From Saccharibacillus sp. O23 (GTDB taxonomy: Bacteria; Bacillota; Bacilli; Paenibacillales; Paenibacillaceae): a stretch of 64,000 bases of DNA. Below, one piece after another: positions 15,873 through 27,167 of the stretch; within the stretch, counting starts at the first letter, position 1; each line of letters opens with the position of its first letter. The translations under genes were made by a program, and so were the position numbers. The notes under the pieces are model-generated. The model searched no databases and was not told where the DNA came from. It saw only the letters and a program-made list of their open reading frames with translations. Location of the stretch: assembly GCF_002205895.1 (NCBI RefSeq), contig NZ_NJDE01000015.1:116746-180745 (forward strand), read 5' to 3'.

Positions 15873-17201
15873 TTACTGAAGCTCTCCTTCGATCGCTTTC
15901 TTCATATTGTCCCAAGCCGTCTGCGGATCGATCTCGCCGCGAACCACTTTGTTGAACGCTTCTTGGCCGATCAGCGTCTGGATTTCGTTGAACTTGGCGT
16001 TGTCCATCGACGGCACGGCGTTCGGCACGTTGGCCGCGTAAGGCTGGAGCTGAGGATTGGCTTCAAGGATTTTCTTGAACGCTTCGTTATCCGAGAGATC
16101 GTCGCGCGCCGGCGGAAGCATCGTTTTCTCGAACCATTTGGCGTCGTTCTGCGGGTCGGAGTAGACCCATTTCGCGAACGCCAGCGCCGCTTTCTGCGCT
16201 TCCGCGGGGGCTTGGGCATAGATGACGAGGCCTTTGGTATCGGCAAACGTTTTGGAGTCGGCCGGGTCCATGCCGTCCGGTACCGGAGGCATCGACAAGG
16301 TGTAATTGTCGCCGTATTTCATCTCCGGGAACTTCTCCGCCCAAGTGGTGAACATCCACGGTCCCAGATCGGTGAAGACGCCGACCCCGGTTTCGAAAGG
16401 ATCGGTGACGTTCTGCGCGAGCAGGCCTTTGCTTTGGCGCAGTTGATCGACGAAAGTCAGCGTCTCGACGCCTGCTTTGTCGTCGCCGGTGAATTTGTCG
16501 CCTTCGACGAATTTATTGCCTCCCGACGCCGCGTCGTACAGCATGAAGAAGTCGAACCAGCGTTTCCAAGCCGTCGGGTCGACCAGATCGGCTTTGGCCC
16601 ACAGATACTTGTCCGGATATTTTTCTTTGAGCTTCTTGGTCAATTCCAGCACTTCGCTGTACGTCTTCGGAGGCTCGTTATAACCCAGTTCTTTGAGCGT
16701 ATCGATCCGCCAGCCGAACAGCATCGCGTTCGAGTAGATCGGCAGCACGTACTGATGGCCGTCGGAGAACTTCCAAGACTCGATCGTATTCGTCATGCTG
16801 CGGCTTTTGACCGCGTCGTCGAAGCCTTCGAGCGTATCGAGCGCGACCAGCGCTTTGCTGTTCGCAAGCTGCGCGGCGAAGCCGCGGTTGATGTTCTCCG
16901 ACATCGTCGGCACGTCTTTGCCCGCGATCGCGGCCTGAATGCTGGCTTCCGACGTCGGCGATTCTTTGATCGCGCTCACGTTGATCGTAACGTTGGGATT
17001 TTCTTTCTTGTACGCTTCGGCCATCTCCTGCCAGAACGCCTGCTGCGTCGGATTCGGCGCGGCCCAGAATTCGACCGTGACTTTGCCGTCCGCGGACGGT
17101 GCCTGCGTATCCGTCTGCGCCGAAGGATTGCCGGTAGAGCACGCCGACAGCATAACCAGAGACAGCGGCAAAGCCCATAAAGCCGTCCATTTTCTTCTCA
17201 T
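15873..17201 (-). CDS. Extracellular solute-binding lipoprotein, family 1 (sugar ABC importer)
   Basis: A 442-residue binding protein. It has a type II signal (MRRKW..., hydrophobic core, lipobox LSAC with Cys21), then the family 1 pattern: VTVEFWAAPNPTQQAFWQEM, AGKDVPTMSEN, and LPIYSNAMLFGWRIDTLKELG. It captures the glycoside outside the membrane and passes it to the two permeases. The ATG follows GAGGAGGAACAAAGCG. It is the first gene of the operon SBP-permease-permease-DUF1861-GH130 and lies opposite a LacI-family gene. No ATP-binding gene is present in the operon. Confidence 0.93.
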   Translation of the reverse strand: MRRKWTALWALPLSLVMLSACSTGNPSAQTDTQAPSADGKVTVEFWAAPNPTQQAFWQEMAEAYKKENPNVTINVSAIKESPTSEASIQAAIAGKDVPTMSENINRGFAAQLANSKALVALDTLEGFDDAVKSRSMTNTIESWKFSDGHQYVLPIYSNAMLFGWRIDTLKELGYNEPPKTYSEVLELTKKLKEKYPDKYLWAKADLVDPTAWKRWFDFFMLYDAASGGNKFVEGDKFTGDDKAGVETLTFVDQLRQSKGLLAQNVTDPFETGVGVFTDLGPWMFTTWAEKFPEMKYGDNYTLSMPPVPDGMDPADSKTFADTKGLVIYAQAPAEAQKAALAFAKWVYSDPQNDAKWFEKTMLPPARDDLSDNEAFKKILEANPQLQPYAANVPNAVPSMDNAKFNEIQTLIGQEAFNKVVRGEIDPQTAWDNMKKAIEGELQ

Positions 17202-17258
17202 CGCTTTGTTCCTCCTCGAAGTTCAAAGATAAAAGATGAATGTCGCCTGCAAACCCCT

Positions 17259-17276
17259 TTTTGTAACGTGACAAAA
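17259..17276. promoter_or_regulatory. Operator-like palindrome O1 (probable LacI-family site)
   Basis: TTTTGTAACGTGACAAAA, an 18-base near-perfect palindrome in the leader of the sugar operon. It shares its core with O2 at 17384-17399. The two centres are about 125 bases apart and flank the operon promoter. Confidence 0.7.
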
Positions 17277-17292
17277 ACATGATTACAGATTA

Positions 17293-17306
17293 TGAAAGCG
17301 CTTATA
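17293..17306. promoter_or_regulatory. Near-consensus cre site (CcpA)
   Basis: TGAAAGCGCTTATA matches the catabolite-response consensus TGWAANCGNTNWCA except for one position. It lies just downstream of the -10 of the sugar operon promoter, where bound CcpA would block transcription. Confidence 0.65.
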
Positions 17307-17310
17307 TAAC

Positions 17311-17341
17311 GTATTATTAAGGCGATATTCGGTTTTGTCAA
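17311..17341 (-). promoter_or_regulatory. Promoter of the sugar import/GH130 operon
   Basis: On the minus strand TTGACA (17336-17341) is followed after 17 bases by AATAAT, or after 19 by TAATAC (17311-17316). It sits between the two LacI-type palindromes and directly upstream of the cre site. Confidence 0.65.
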
Positions 17342-17383
17342 GTGATTAAAGCGATACAATGAGCAAATTACTTTACATAGTAA

Positions 17384-17399
17384 TTTTGTAACGTTACAA
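17384..17399. promoter_or_regulatory. Operator-like palindrome O2 (probable LacI-family site)
   Basis: Contains the perfect 14-base palindrome TTGTAACGTTACAA, immediately upstream of the LacI-family gene. It could serve both for autoregulation and, with O1, for repression of the divergent operon by DNA looping. Confidence 0.75.
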
Positions 17400-17460
17400 T
17401 GAAGGAATAACGAAATGCCTCAGCCGACGAACGGCCGACTCGCAGAAAGGGTGTCAGGGG

Positions 17461-18579
17461 ATGGACCAAACGAACAAAAATACGCCGACCTATACATCGA
17501 AAAGCAAAGTCACGATGCAGGATATCGCCGATCAGCTCGGGATTTCCAAAAACTCGGTCTCTCAAGCGTTGGCCGGAAAAGACGGGGTCAGCGAGGAAAC
17601 GAGACGGACGATCGTGCGGACGGCGGCGGAAATGGGCTACGCTTATTCGGAGAACCGGGGACGGCGGCGCGAAGAGCCGCCGCAGGAAAGCGGCAGCATC
17701 GCGCTGATCGCTTCGGATTTCGCGTTTTCGCAGAAAGGCTTTTTCGGAGAGATTTATTTGACGATCGAAGACGAAGCCGCCAAGCGCGGCAAAACGCTGC
17801 TGATCCAATCGGTCAGCCGTCAGGCCGCGGACAGTCTGACGCTGCCTTCGTTTATCGAAAACGGCAGCGTGGAAGGCGTGCTGATTCTGTCGCATATCAC
17901 GACGGATTATATTCGCAAAGTGCTCGATACCGGCATTCCGGCCGTGCTGATCGATCATCATCATCCGTTTATTCAAGCGGACTGCATCTTGACCAATAAC
18001 CGTTTCAGCGCTTACGAAGCGGTGCATCATCTTGCGCGGCTCGGGCATAAACGATTGGGCTTTATCGGCAATACGGCGCTGTCGCCGAGCTACGACGAAC
18101 GGCTCGACGGTTTTCGGCTGGCGCAGCGCGAACTGGGTCTGCCGGAAAGTCACGAAGCGTGGATCGTGCGCGATGCCGAAGAAGACAGCGAGTTCGTCGG
18201 ACGACTGGTGCAGCGCTTGGCGGCAGCCGAAAATATGCCTACGGCTTGGTTCTGCGTCAACGACGGGTTCGGCTATTATCTGAATACCGCGCTTCAACAG
18301 GCGGGATTGCGCGTACCGCAGGACGTGTCGGTCGTCAGCTTCGACAACGGTTATCTGTCGAGGCTCGCGGTTCCGCCGATCACGACGCTCGACGTCGATC
18401 TGGCGCTGTACGGCCGCCGCGCGGTGGCTCGGCTGATCGAGCGAATCGAACAGCCCGACGAGCCGTTCACGGAGCTGCTGCTGCCGACGAAACTGTTGGT
18501 TCGCGGTTCGAGCGGTCCTGCCCCGGAATCGGGGCAAGCCGCGGAAGCTTCCGCCGCGCGCAGAACGCGGGGGTCCTGA
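17461..18579 (+). CDS. LacI family transcriptional regulator
   Basis: A 372-residue repressor-type protein. The N-terminal helix-turn-helix (VTMQDIADQLGISKNSVSQALAGK, i.e. DIADQLGISKNSVSQAL, about residues 17-40) and hinge are clear. A periplasmic-binding-like sensor domain follows, with VEGVLILSH, HHLARLGHKRLGFIG and VSVVSFDN. The ATG has AAAGGGTGTCAGGGG upstream, a moderate site. It is divergent from the glycoside operon, and the intergenic region carries two matching palindromes, so it most likely senses the imported sugar or a derivative. A short Pro/Ala-rich tail follows the sensor domain. Confidence 0.9.
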   Translation: MDQTNKNTPTYTSKSKVTMQDIADQLGISKNSVSQALAGKDGVSEETRRTIVRTAAEMGYAYSENRGRRREEPPQESGSIALIASDFAFSQKGFFGEIYLTIEDEAAKRGKTLLIQSVSRQAADSLTLPSFIENGSVEGVLILSHITTDYIRKVLDTGIPAVLIDHHHPFIQADCILTNNRFSAYEAVHHLARLGHKRLGFIGNTALSPSYDERLDGFRLAQRELGLPESHEAWIVRDAEEDSEFVGRLVQRLAAAENMPTAWFCVNDGFGYYLNTALQQAGLRVPQDVSVVSFDNGYLSRLAVPPITTLDVDLALYGRRAVARLIERIEQPDEPFTELLLPTKLLVRGSSGPAPESGQAAEASAARRTRGS

Positions 18580-18673
18580 AGAGTCGCCGCCCGAAAGGGC
18601 AGCACGCGCAGCAGCCGCTTAGGCGCTGTTTGGCTGCCGTCCGTACGGTCTCCGTACGGTCTTGAAACGCAAA

Positions 18674-18703
18674 AAAAGAGACGCCGCGTCCGGCGTCTCT
18701 TTT
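18674..18703. terminator. Terminator after the LacI gene (bidirectional)
   Basis: AAAGAGACGCCG pairs with CGGCGTCTCTTT (loop CGTC region), with A-rich left and T-rich right flanks. It can serve both the LacI gene and the eno end of the glycolytic operon. A second hairpin without a T tract (GACGATTCGC/GCGAATCGTC) lies at 18755-18779, closer to eno. Confidence 0.85.
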
Positions 18704-18835
18704 CTTTTGCCTCCCGCTTCTCGCCCTGGCGTCCCCGGGCGAAAGCGATCGGCGGACGATTCGCTTTGCGGCGAATCGTCTTCGTCCTATTCAAGTTTCA
18801 AGCGAAGCTTTGATCGGAACTCTTGCTGAAAGATC

Positions 18836-20164
<1,329 letters not shown>

Positions 20165-20270
20165 TCAAGGGACGCCGAGAGTCTTCGCGCCTTGCGGAGA
20201 AAACTCTCGAAGCATCCCATGTTAACATGCCAAGATCAAGCTCCACCGTTAACTATGCCACATTCACGGC

Positions 20271-21820
20271 TTAATGAGAAGTTTTGCGTCCGGAAATCAC
20301 GGAAGTACCCGTCATTTCGGCCGGCTGCGGAACCTGCATCAGATCGAGGATCGTCGGCGCGATGTCGGCCAGAATGCCACCTTCGCGCAGGCTTACGTCT
20401 TCGCTGGTCACGATGAACGGAACCGGGTTCGTGGTGTGCGCCGTTTGCGGGCGTCCGAACTCGTCGATTTCCGTTTCCGCGTTGCCGTGGTCCGCCGTGA
20501 TGATCGCTACGCCGCCTTTGGCAAGAACCGCGTCAACGACGCGTCCTACGCACTCGTCGGTCGTTTCGACCGCTTTGATCGTCGGCTCCATCATGCCGGA
20601 GTGTCCGACCATGTCCGGATTCGCGAAGTTCAAGATGATGCAATCCTGTCTTTCGGCTTCGATCTCGGCCACGCAAGCGTCAGCCACTTCGCGAGCGCTC
20701 ATCTCCGGCTGAAGGTCGTATGTGGCAACCTTCGGCGAGTTGATCAGGATACGCGTTTCGCCTTCCAGCTCCACGTCGCGTCCGCCGCTGAAGAAGAACG
20801 TCACGTGCGGATACTTTTCCGTCTCGGCGATGCGAAGCTGCGTCTTGTTGTTGCTGACGAGCACTTCGCCCAGCGTGTTGGTCAGGTTCTTCGGCGCGTA
20901 GGCCACGCTGCCCTGCACGTTGACGCTGTAAGTCGTGAACGATACGAAGCTCAGCGTTTCCGGTTGGCCTTCGCCGCGTTCGAAACCGGCGAAGCCCGGG
21001 CTGGTCAGCGCTTCGGAGATCTGAATCGCGCGGTCCGGACGGAAGTTGATGAAGATGATCGAATCGCCCGTTTGGATCTTCGCGGTCGGCTGTCCGTCTT
21101 TGGTGATGACCGTCGGCAGGACGAATTCGTCCATGACGTCTTTGGCATACGAAGCTTCAACCGCCTCGACTGCACTTGCGGCAAACTCGCCTTCGCCGTA
21201 GATCATCGCGCGGTACGCTTTCTCTACGCGCTCCCAACGTTTGTCGCGGTCCATGGCGTAGTAACGGCCTTGTACCGTCGCGATTTCGCCGACGCCGATC
21301 TCGGCGATCTTGTCGACGAGCTGCTGCATGTATTTCTTGCCGCTGTCCGGAGCGACGTCGCGTCCGTCCATGAAGGCATGAATGTATACGTTATGGAAGT
21401 CCATCTTTTTCGCCAGTTCGAGCGTCGCGAAGAGATGGTCGATATGGCTGTGCACGCCGCCGTCGGACAGCAGTCCGAGGATGTGCAGCGCTTTGCCGTT
21501 ATCTTTGGCCGATTGAACGGCACCGACCAGCGTCGGGTTCTCGAAGAACTCGCCGTCGCGGATCGACTTGGTAATTTTGGTCAAGTCCTGATACACGATG
21601 CGGCCCGCGCCGATGTTCAAATGACCGACTTCGGAGTTGCCCATTTGGCCTTCCGGCAGACCTACGGCTTCGCCGCATGCCGTCAGCGTCGTGTGCGGGT
21701 ATTTCGCCATGAAACGTTCGTAGTTCGGCTTTTTCGCTTGGGCTACCGCGTTGCCTTCTTGACCTTCGCGCAGACCGAAACCGTCCATGATAATGAGAGC
21801 TACAGGTTTTGGAGCCGTCA

Positions 21821-21821
<1 letters not shown>
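20271..21821 (-). CDS. gpmI: 2,3-bisphosphoglycerate-independent phosphoglycerate mutase
   Basis: Interconverts 3- and 2-phosphoglycerate using two manganese ions and a phosphoserine. The 516-residue length is normal. Motifs seen are [17 protein letters not shown] (first metal site), [17 protein letters not shown] with the catalytic Ser, DGRDV, a VGHSG-type metal site in NPDMVGHSG, and TADHGNAE near the C-terminus. Its ATG overlaps the tpiA stop in a TAATG arrangement, implying tight translational coupling. Confidence 0.97.
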
Positions 21822-22763
<942 letters not shown>

Positions 22764-22987
22764 CCGCTGGGTCAGCGGTTGCGCCGACGTAACCCTTTAA
22801 GCCCTTCAACGGTTCGTTACGAAAACTCGTTCCACGGGGGAAGGCAGGATCGGTTAACGCGATCCTACGGCTCCCTAGGGTCGAGATTTAAAAGATTTTG
22901 AAGCGATCGTTCTATGTGACGATTCCGGAGGGGAATCTCGGTCGTTCGAGGCCCTCCGCCAGCCGCCAGGCGGCTCGGAATCGGATC

Positions 22988-24172
22988 TTACTTATCGTTC
23001 AGGGCTACGACGCCCGGGAGGGCTTTGCCTTCCATGAACTCCAAGGAAGCGCCGCCGCCTGTGGAGATATGGTCCATCTTGTCGGCCAAGCCGAATTTCT
23101 CGGTTGCCGCCGCGGAGTCGCCGCCGCCGATGATCGTGTAGCCTTCGGTTGCCGCGCAAGCTTCGCCTACGGCGCGAGTGCCGTGGGAGAAAGGCTCGAT
23201 TTCGAATACGCCCATCGGTCCGTTCCAAACGACCAGTTTGGATTTCGCGATGACGTCGGCGTACAGTTCGCGAGTCTTAGGCCCGATGTCGATGCCTTCC
23301 CAATCGGACGGGATGCCTTCTTCGACGTTGATGATCTTCGTGTTGGCCGAAGCGCTGAAGTCGTCGGAGATCACGATGTCGACCGGCAGCATGAAGTTTT
23401 TGCCCAGTTTTTTCGCTTTTTCGATAAAGCCCAGCACGACGTCGAGTTTGCTTTCGTCGAGCAGGGATTGACCGATTTCATAGCCTTGGGCTTTGAAGAA
23501 GGTATAAGCCAGACCGCCGCCGATCAGCACGTTGTCGGCGATGTTCAGCAGGTTGTCGATGACGTCGATCTTGTCTTTGACTTTCGATCCGCCGACGATC
23601 GCCGTGAACGGGCGTTCCGGGTTCGACAGCGCTTTGCCGAGAACGTCGAGTTCTTTTTCCATCAGCAGGCCGGATACGGCCGGCAGGTGGTGAGCGATGC
23701 CTTCAGTGGAAGAATGGGCACGGTGAGCGGCGCCAAATGCGTCGTTTACGAACAGATCGGCGAGCGAAGCGAACTCTTTGGCGAGTTCCGGATCGTTTTT
23801 CTCTTCGCCTTTGTGGAAACGCACGTTTTCAAGTACCAGCACGTCTCCGTCTTTGAGCTCGGCGATTTTAGCCTTGACCGTCTCTCCGATCGACTCGTCC
23901 GTTTTAGCAACCGGTTTGCCCAGCAGCTCGGACAGGCGTTCCGCGGCAGGAGTCAGACGCATCGACTCGACCACTTCGCCTTTCGGACGTCCCAAATGGC
24001 TCGCCAGCAATACTTTCGCGCCTCTTTCGGTCAAATATTCGATCGTCGGAATCGTTGCACGGATCCGCGTATCGTCCGTAATTTTTCCGTCTTCGAGCGG
24101 AACGTTAAAATCGACGCGCACAAACACGACTTTGCCGCTTACTTCTACGTCACGTACACTTTTCTTATTCAT
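22988..24172 (-). CDS. pgk: Phosphoglycerate kinase
   Basis: Transfers phosphate from 1,3-bisphosphoglycerate to ADP. The 394-residue two-domain protein shows [38 protein letters not shown], a [10 protein letters not shown] lysine loop, and the C-terminal [13 protein letters not shown] nucleotide region. GGGGGA precedes the ATG at 24172. A terminator-like hairpin lies between gap and pgk, and a long gap separates pgk from tpiA, so transcript levels may change along the operon. Confidence 0.97.
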   Translation of the reverse strand: MNKKSVRDVEVSGKVVFVRVDFNVPLEDGKITDDTRIRATIPTIEYLTERGAKVLLASHLGRPKGEVVESMRLTPAAERLSELLGKPVAKTDESIGETVKAKIAELKDGDVLVLENVRFHKGEEKNDPELAKEFASLADLFVNDAFGAAHRAHSSTEGIAHHLPAVSGLLMEKELDVLGKALSNPERPFTAIVGGSKVKDKIDVIDNLLNIADNVLIGGGLAYTFFKAQGYEIGQSLLDESKLDVVLGFIEKAKKLGKNFMLPVDIVISDDFSASANTKIINVEEGIPSDWEGIDIGPKTRELYADVIAKSKLVVWNGPMGVFEIEPFSHGTRAVGEACAATEGYTIIGGGDSAAATEKFGLADKMDHISTGGGASLEFMEGKALPGVVALNDK

Positions 24173-24253
24173 AAATTAATCCCCCATGCCCTCAAATTTA
24201 GAATTCAGGAATCCAAGGAATACGAATCTCGCAATCTACGACGGCAACTTAGA

Positions 24254-24287
24254 AAAAGCGGAAACAAAGAACCTCTGTTTCCGCTTT
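24254..24287 (-). terminator. Terminator-like hairpin between gap and pgk
   Basis: On the minus strand AAAGCGGAAACA pairs with TGTTTCCGCTTT and is followed by TTTTTC. Its place inside the glycolytic operon suggests partial termination or 3'-end protection, giving more gap than pgk transcript. Confidence 0.8.
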
Positions 24288-24380
24288 GTCTGCATCGACC
24301 GGGCCGAACGATTCGAACGATTCGTTCGGCACAGCCGAGAAAGCTATGAATTTGCCGCTCTTTTGCGAAAATGTCCGGAA

Positions 24381-25391
24381 TTACTGAGCTTTTTTCGCGA
24401 AGAATTCAAGCGTGCGAACGAGTTGTGCCGTGTAAGACATTTCGTTGTCGTACCAAGCTACCGTTTTAACCAGCTGCTTGTCGCCGACAGTCATCACGCG
24501 AGTTTGCGTAGCGTCGAACAGGGAACCGAAAGTCATGCCCTTGATGTCGGACGATACGATTTCGTCTTCTGTGTAACCGTAAGTTTCCGGGTCTGCAGCA
24601 GCTTTCATAGCCGCGTTGACTTCGTCAACCGTTACCGTTTTTTCCAGAACCGTTACCAGCTCTGTCAGGGAACCCGTAGCAACCGGTACGCGTTGAGCGC
24701 CGCCGTCGAGTTTGCCTTTCAGTTCCGGAATAACCAGACCGATTGCTTTTGCAGCGCCGGTCGAGTTAGGAATGATGTTTTCTGCTGCTGCGCGAGCGCG
24801 GCGGAAGTCGCCTTTCGCGTGCGGAGCGTCCAGCGTGTTTTGGTCGCCGGTGTAAGCGTGGATCGTAGTCATGAGACCTTGAACGATACCGAATTTGTCT
24901 TGCAGCGTTTTTGCCATAGGAGCCAGGCAGTTCGTTGTGCAAGATGCGCCGGAGATAACCGTTTCCGATCCGTCGAGGATTTCATGGTTAACGTTGTAAA
25001 CAACGGTTTTCATGTCGCCTGTAGCCGGTGCGGAGATCACGACTTTTTTAGCGCCAGCCGTGATGTGCTTTTCAGCGCCTTCTTTAGTCGTGAAGAAGCC
25101 TGTGCATTCCAGAACGATGTCAACGCCGAGCTCTCCCCAAGGGAGTTCTTCAGGGTTGCGGTTCGCCAGAACCTTAACTTCTTTGCCGTTAACTTTGAAG
25201 AAGCCGTCGTGTACTTCGACTTCGCCGTTGAATTTGCCTTGAGTTGTATCATATTTCAACAGGTGAGCGAGCATTTTCGCATCGGTCAAGTCGTTGATTG
25301 CGACAACCTCGATACCTTGCACGTCTTGAATGCGGCGGAAAGCCAAACGTCCGATACGACCAAATCCGTTAATCCCTACTTTTACAGTCAT
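24381..25391 (-). CDS. gap: Glyceraldehyde-3-phosphate dehydrogenase (glycolytic, GapA type)
   Basis: NAD-dependent oxidation and phosphorylation of glyceraldehyde 3-phosphate. The 336-residue protein has [15 protein letters not shown] (nucleotide fold), the NDLTD turn, and [12 protein letters not shown] with catalytic Cys151. The [21 protein letters not shown] region follows ([17 protein letters not shown]). GapA rather than the gluconeogenic GapB is inferred from its place in the cggR operon. The ATG has AGGAGG 8-10 nt upstream. Confidence 0.97.
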   Translation of the reverse strand: MTVKVGINGFGRIGRLAFRRIQDVQGIEVVAINDLTDAKMLAHLLKYDTTQGKFNGEVEVHDGFFKVNGKEVKVLANRNPEELPWGELGVDIVLECTGFFTTKEGAEKHITAGAKKVVISAPATGDMKTVVYNVNHEILDGSETVISGASCTTNCLAPMAKTLQDKFGIVQGLMTTIHAYTGDQNTLDAPHAKGDFRRARAAAENIIPNSTGAAKAIGLVIPELKGKLDGGAQRVPVATGSLTELVTVLEKTVTVDEVNAAMKAAADPETYGYTEDEIVSSDIKGMTFGSLFDATQTRVMTVGDKQLVKTVAWYDNEMSYTAQLVRTLEFFAKKAQ

Positions 25392-25491
25392 TGAACAGTT
25401 CCTCCTAAGTAGATGGTTTTTGAAGAAATGTTTTCATTTATTCAAGGCGAGCTTTTCGAAAAAAGACTGCGCCATGAGTAACTATACCAGA

Positions 25492-26529
25492 TTAGGCGCT
25501 CTCAAGCTCCCGCACGATCTCCAACGCGGCCGCTTCGTCGATCACCAGAATATCTTCCTGACCGAAACGCAGCACGGCGTGAATGGCTTTGGCTTTCGAT
25601 TTGCCCCCCGCGATTCCAAGCACGACGTCCGCCGCCTTGATATCGTCGAGTCTGAGTCCCAGCGTCAGCATGTTATGCACGACGCTGCCGTCTTCGTCGA
25701 AGTAATAACCGAAAGATTCGGCTACCGCTCCTTTTTCCGCAAGCTCACGAGTCGTCGCCTCGTCGAGTTTGCGTCGTCTCGCCATATCCACCGCGTTCCC
25801 GATGCCGTGCACGATAATTCGCGCCGTTCGGATCTCGCGTACGATCTCCTGAATGTTGGGATCGTGGACCAGCGATTCGTAAGCGTCCCGACTGAGCAGG
25901 TCCGGTACGTGCAGCAGCCGGTAATCGGCGCCTACCCGTTTGGCCATGGTGGAGGCGATCGTGTTGGCTTGGATCTCCAGGCTCTCGCCCAGACCTCCGC
26001 GCGCAGGCACGAACCAGCTTCCTTTGAGCGGCGCGTTGACCGGATGGGTCAACTGTTCCGCCATCTCCGCCAATGTCGTTCCGCCCGTGACGGCCACGAC
26101 GTCCCCGCCCCGCATGACGCTGAGCAGAGCCTTGGCTCCGGCCTTGCCGAGTTCCCGCTTGGACAACGGCGATTCTTCGCAATTGCCCGGTACTACGACG
26201 ACTTTCGTCAGTCCGTAGCGACGGCGGATCTTCTCTTCCAAGTTGGACAATCCCACTAATTCCTTCAATACCGGTTCCAGACGCTCAAGAAGGATTTGTC
26301 CGGCATCGCTGATCCGCATGCCTGCCGTGTCCGTCTCGATCAAGCCTTGGGCTTTCAGCAGATCGGTCTCGGCCCGGAGCACGCGTTCGGTCATCTGCAA
26401 GGAGTTGGCCAGCGTTCGGCGCCCCGTCGTGCCCGTCAGCATGATCTGGTGAAGGATCGTGTACCTTTTCTTGAGAGTTTCCATGAGATCGGGAAGCAGC
26501 TGCTGCTGGATTTCAAGAATGTTCTGCAT
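25492..26529 (-). CDS. cggR: Central glycolytic genes regulator CggR (SorC family)
   Basis: Represses its own operon until fructose 1,6-bisphosphate binds the sensor domain. The 345-residue protein has an N-terminal winged helix (LQMTERVLRAETDLLKAQGLI, about 45-65) and a SorC sugar-phosphate domain. That domain has VAVTGGTTLAEMAEQL (phosphate-binding loop), PARGGLGESLEIQANTIA, IVHGIGNA and VLGIAGGKSKAKAI. The ATG at 26529 follows AGAGGTGG by 6 nt; a GTG at 26538 lies inside that site and is not likely the start. A matching operator lies just upstream. Confidence 0.96.
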   Translation of the reverse strand: MQNILEIQQQLLPDLMETLKKRYTILHQIMLTGTTGRRTLANSLQMTERVLRAETDLLKAQGLIETDTAGMRISDAGQILLERLEPVLKELVGLSNLEEKIRRRYGLTKVVVVPGNCEESPLSKRELGKAGAKALLSVMRGGDVVAVTGGTTLAEMAEQLTHPVNAPLKGSWFVPARGGLGESLEIQANTIASTMAKRVGADYRLLHVPDLLSRDAYESLVHDPNIQEIVREIRTARIIVHGIGNAVDMARRRKLDEATTRELAEKGAVAESFGYYFDEDGSVVHNMLTLGLRLDDIKAADVVLGIAGGKSKAKAIHAVLRFGQEDILVIDEAAALEIVRELESA

Positions 26530-26576
26530 GCGTTCCACCTCTGCAAACTTCGTCTGCCCGTATATTTTAAATTAAT

Positions 26577-26613
26577 GGACATTTATTGTCCCGGGAACAC
26601 TTTTTATGTCCCA
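26577..26613 (-). promoter_or_regulatory. CggR operator
   Basis: On the minus strand there are two direct repeats with the known CggR layout: TGGGAC-N6-AGTG, 4 bases, then CGGGAC-N6-TGTC. The promoter-distal repeat is perfect and the first is degenerate in its TGTC half. It starts right after the -10 box. Confidence 0.85.
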
Positions 26614-26618
26614 CAGCT

Positions 26619-26647
26619 ATCTTAACCAATTTGACGCCGCGATGCAA
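26619..26647 (-). promoter_or_regulatory. Promoter of the cggR-gap-pgk-tpiA-gpmI-eno operon
   Basis: TTGCAT (26642-26647), 17-base spacer, TAAGAT (26619-26624), reading towards cggR. The CggR operator lies immediately downstream, consistent with roadblock or promoter-proximal repression. Confidence 0.75.
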
Positions 26648-26830
26648 GCTTTGCAGGAAGGTAATTTTTCGACCCATGATCAAAAAAGAACCGCTACTAG
26701 ATCTAGGTAAAAACCGGCACAGAGAGCGCATGATCTAGGGCCTTTCTTGTCCTCTTTTTCACAGCTCAAAGAGGGCTTGCAATTTTTCATGCAGCCTTAT
26801 ATAATCATAATTGCTGCTGTTTACGAATAC

Positions 26831-26905
26831 GCGCCCGTGGTCCAATGGATATGACGTAGGCCTCCGAAGCCTGAGATCCAAGTTCGATTCTTGGCGGGCG
26901 CGCCA
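26831..26905 (+). tRNA. tRNA-Arg (anticodon CCG)
   Basis: Full cloverleaf: acceptor GCGCCCG/CGGGCGC, discriminator G, encoded CCA, anticodon loop CTCCGAA (CCG, reads CGG), T-arm CCAAG-TTCGATT-CTTGG. It stands alone between cggR and clpP. Confidence 0.97.
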
Positions 26906-27004
26906 TTTTATTTGCCAAATGCTTGCCAATACAGGCAGCCCGTTTATTATTTAACTGTATTTTTTGTTCATGACGCCGATAAGGCTATTTTTTTTGCAGA
27001 AAGT

Positions 27005-27022
27005 TTGACTTTCTTTGACTTT
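27005..27022. promoter_or_regulatory. CtsR-type heat-shock operator of clpP
   Basis: Tandem heptads TTTGACT-TTC-TTTGACT match the reverse complement of the CtsR box (GGTCAAA-N3-GGTCAAA) with one substitution per heptad. The second heptad overlaps the -35 of the clpP promoter, so bound CtsR would block RNA polymerase. Confidence 0.8.
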
Positions 27023-27044
27023 ATGTTTGGAATTGTTTATCATA
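27016..27044 (+). promoter_or_regulatory. Promoter of clpP
   Basis: TTGACT (27016-27021), 17-base spacer, TATCAT (27039-27044). It overlaps the CtsR-type operator and lies about 125 bases upstream of the clpP ATG. Confidence 0.75.
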
Positions 27045-27167
27045 TGGGTAATACCAGCTAGACGTTTACCGGACCGCCTTCTTACCGGGGTTCGGCAGGC
27101 CACCCAGCATGGCATCCATCCCAAATATTAGGACGGATCGCATCCGTTCACAAGGAGGTTTTTCACT

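Noticed and set aside
15093..17180. 695-codon plus-strand frame opposite the permease and binding-protein genes
   Set aside because: His/Arg/Asp-rich shadow of minus-strand coding sequence, spanning two real genes; no start signal.
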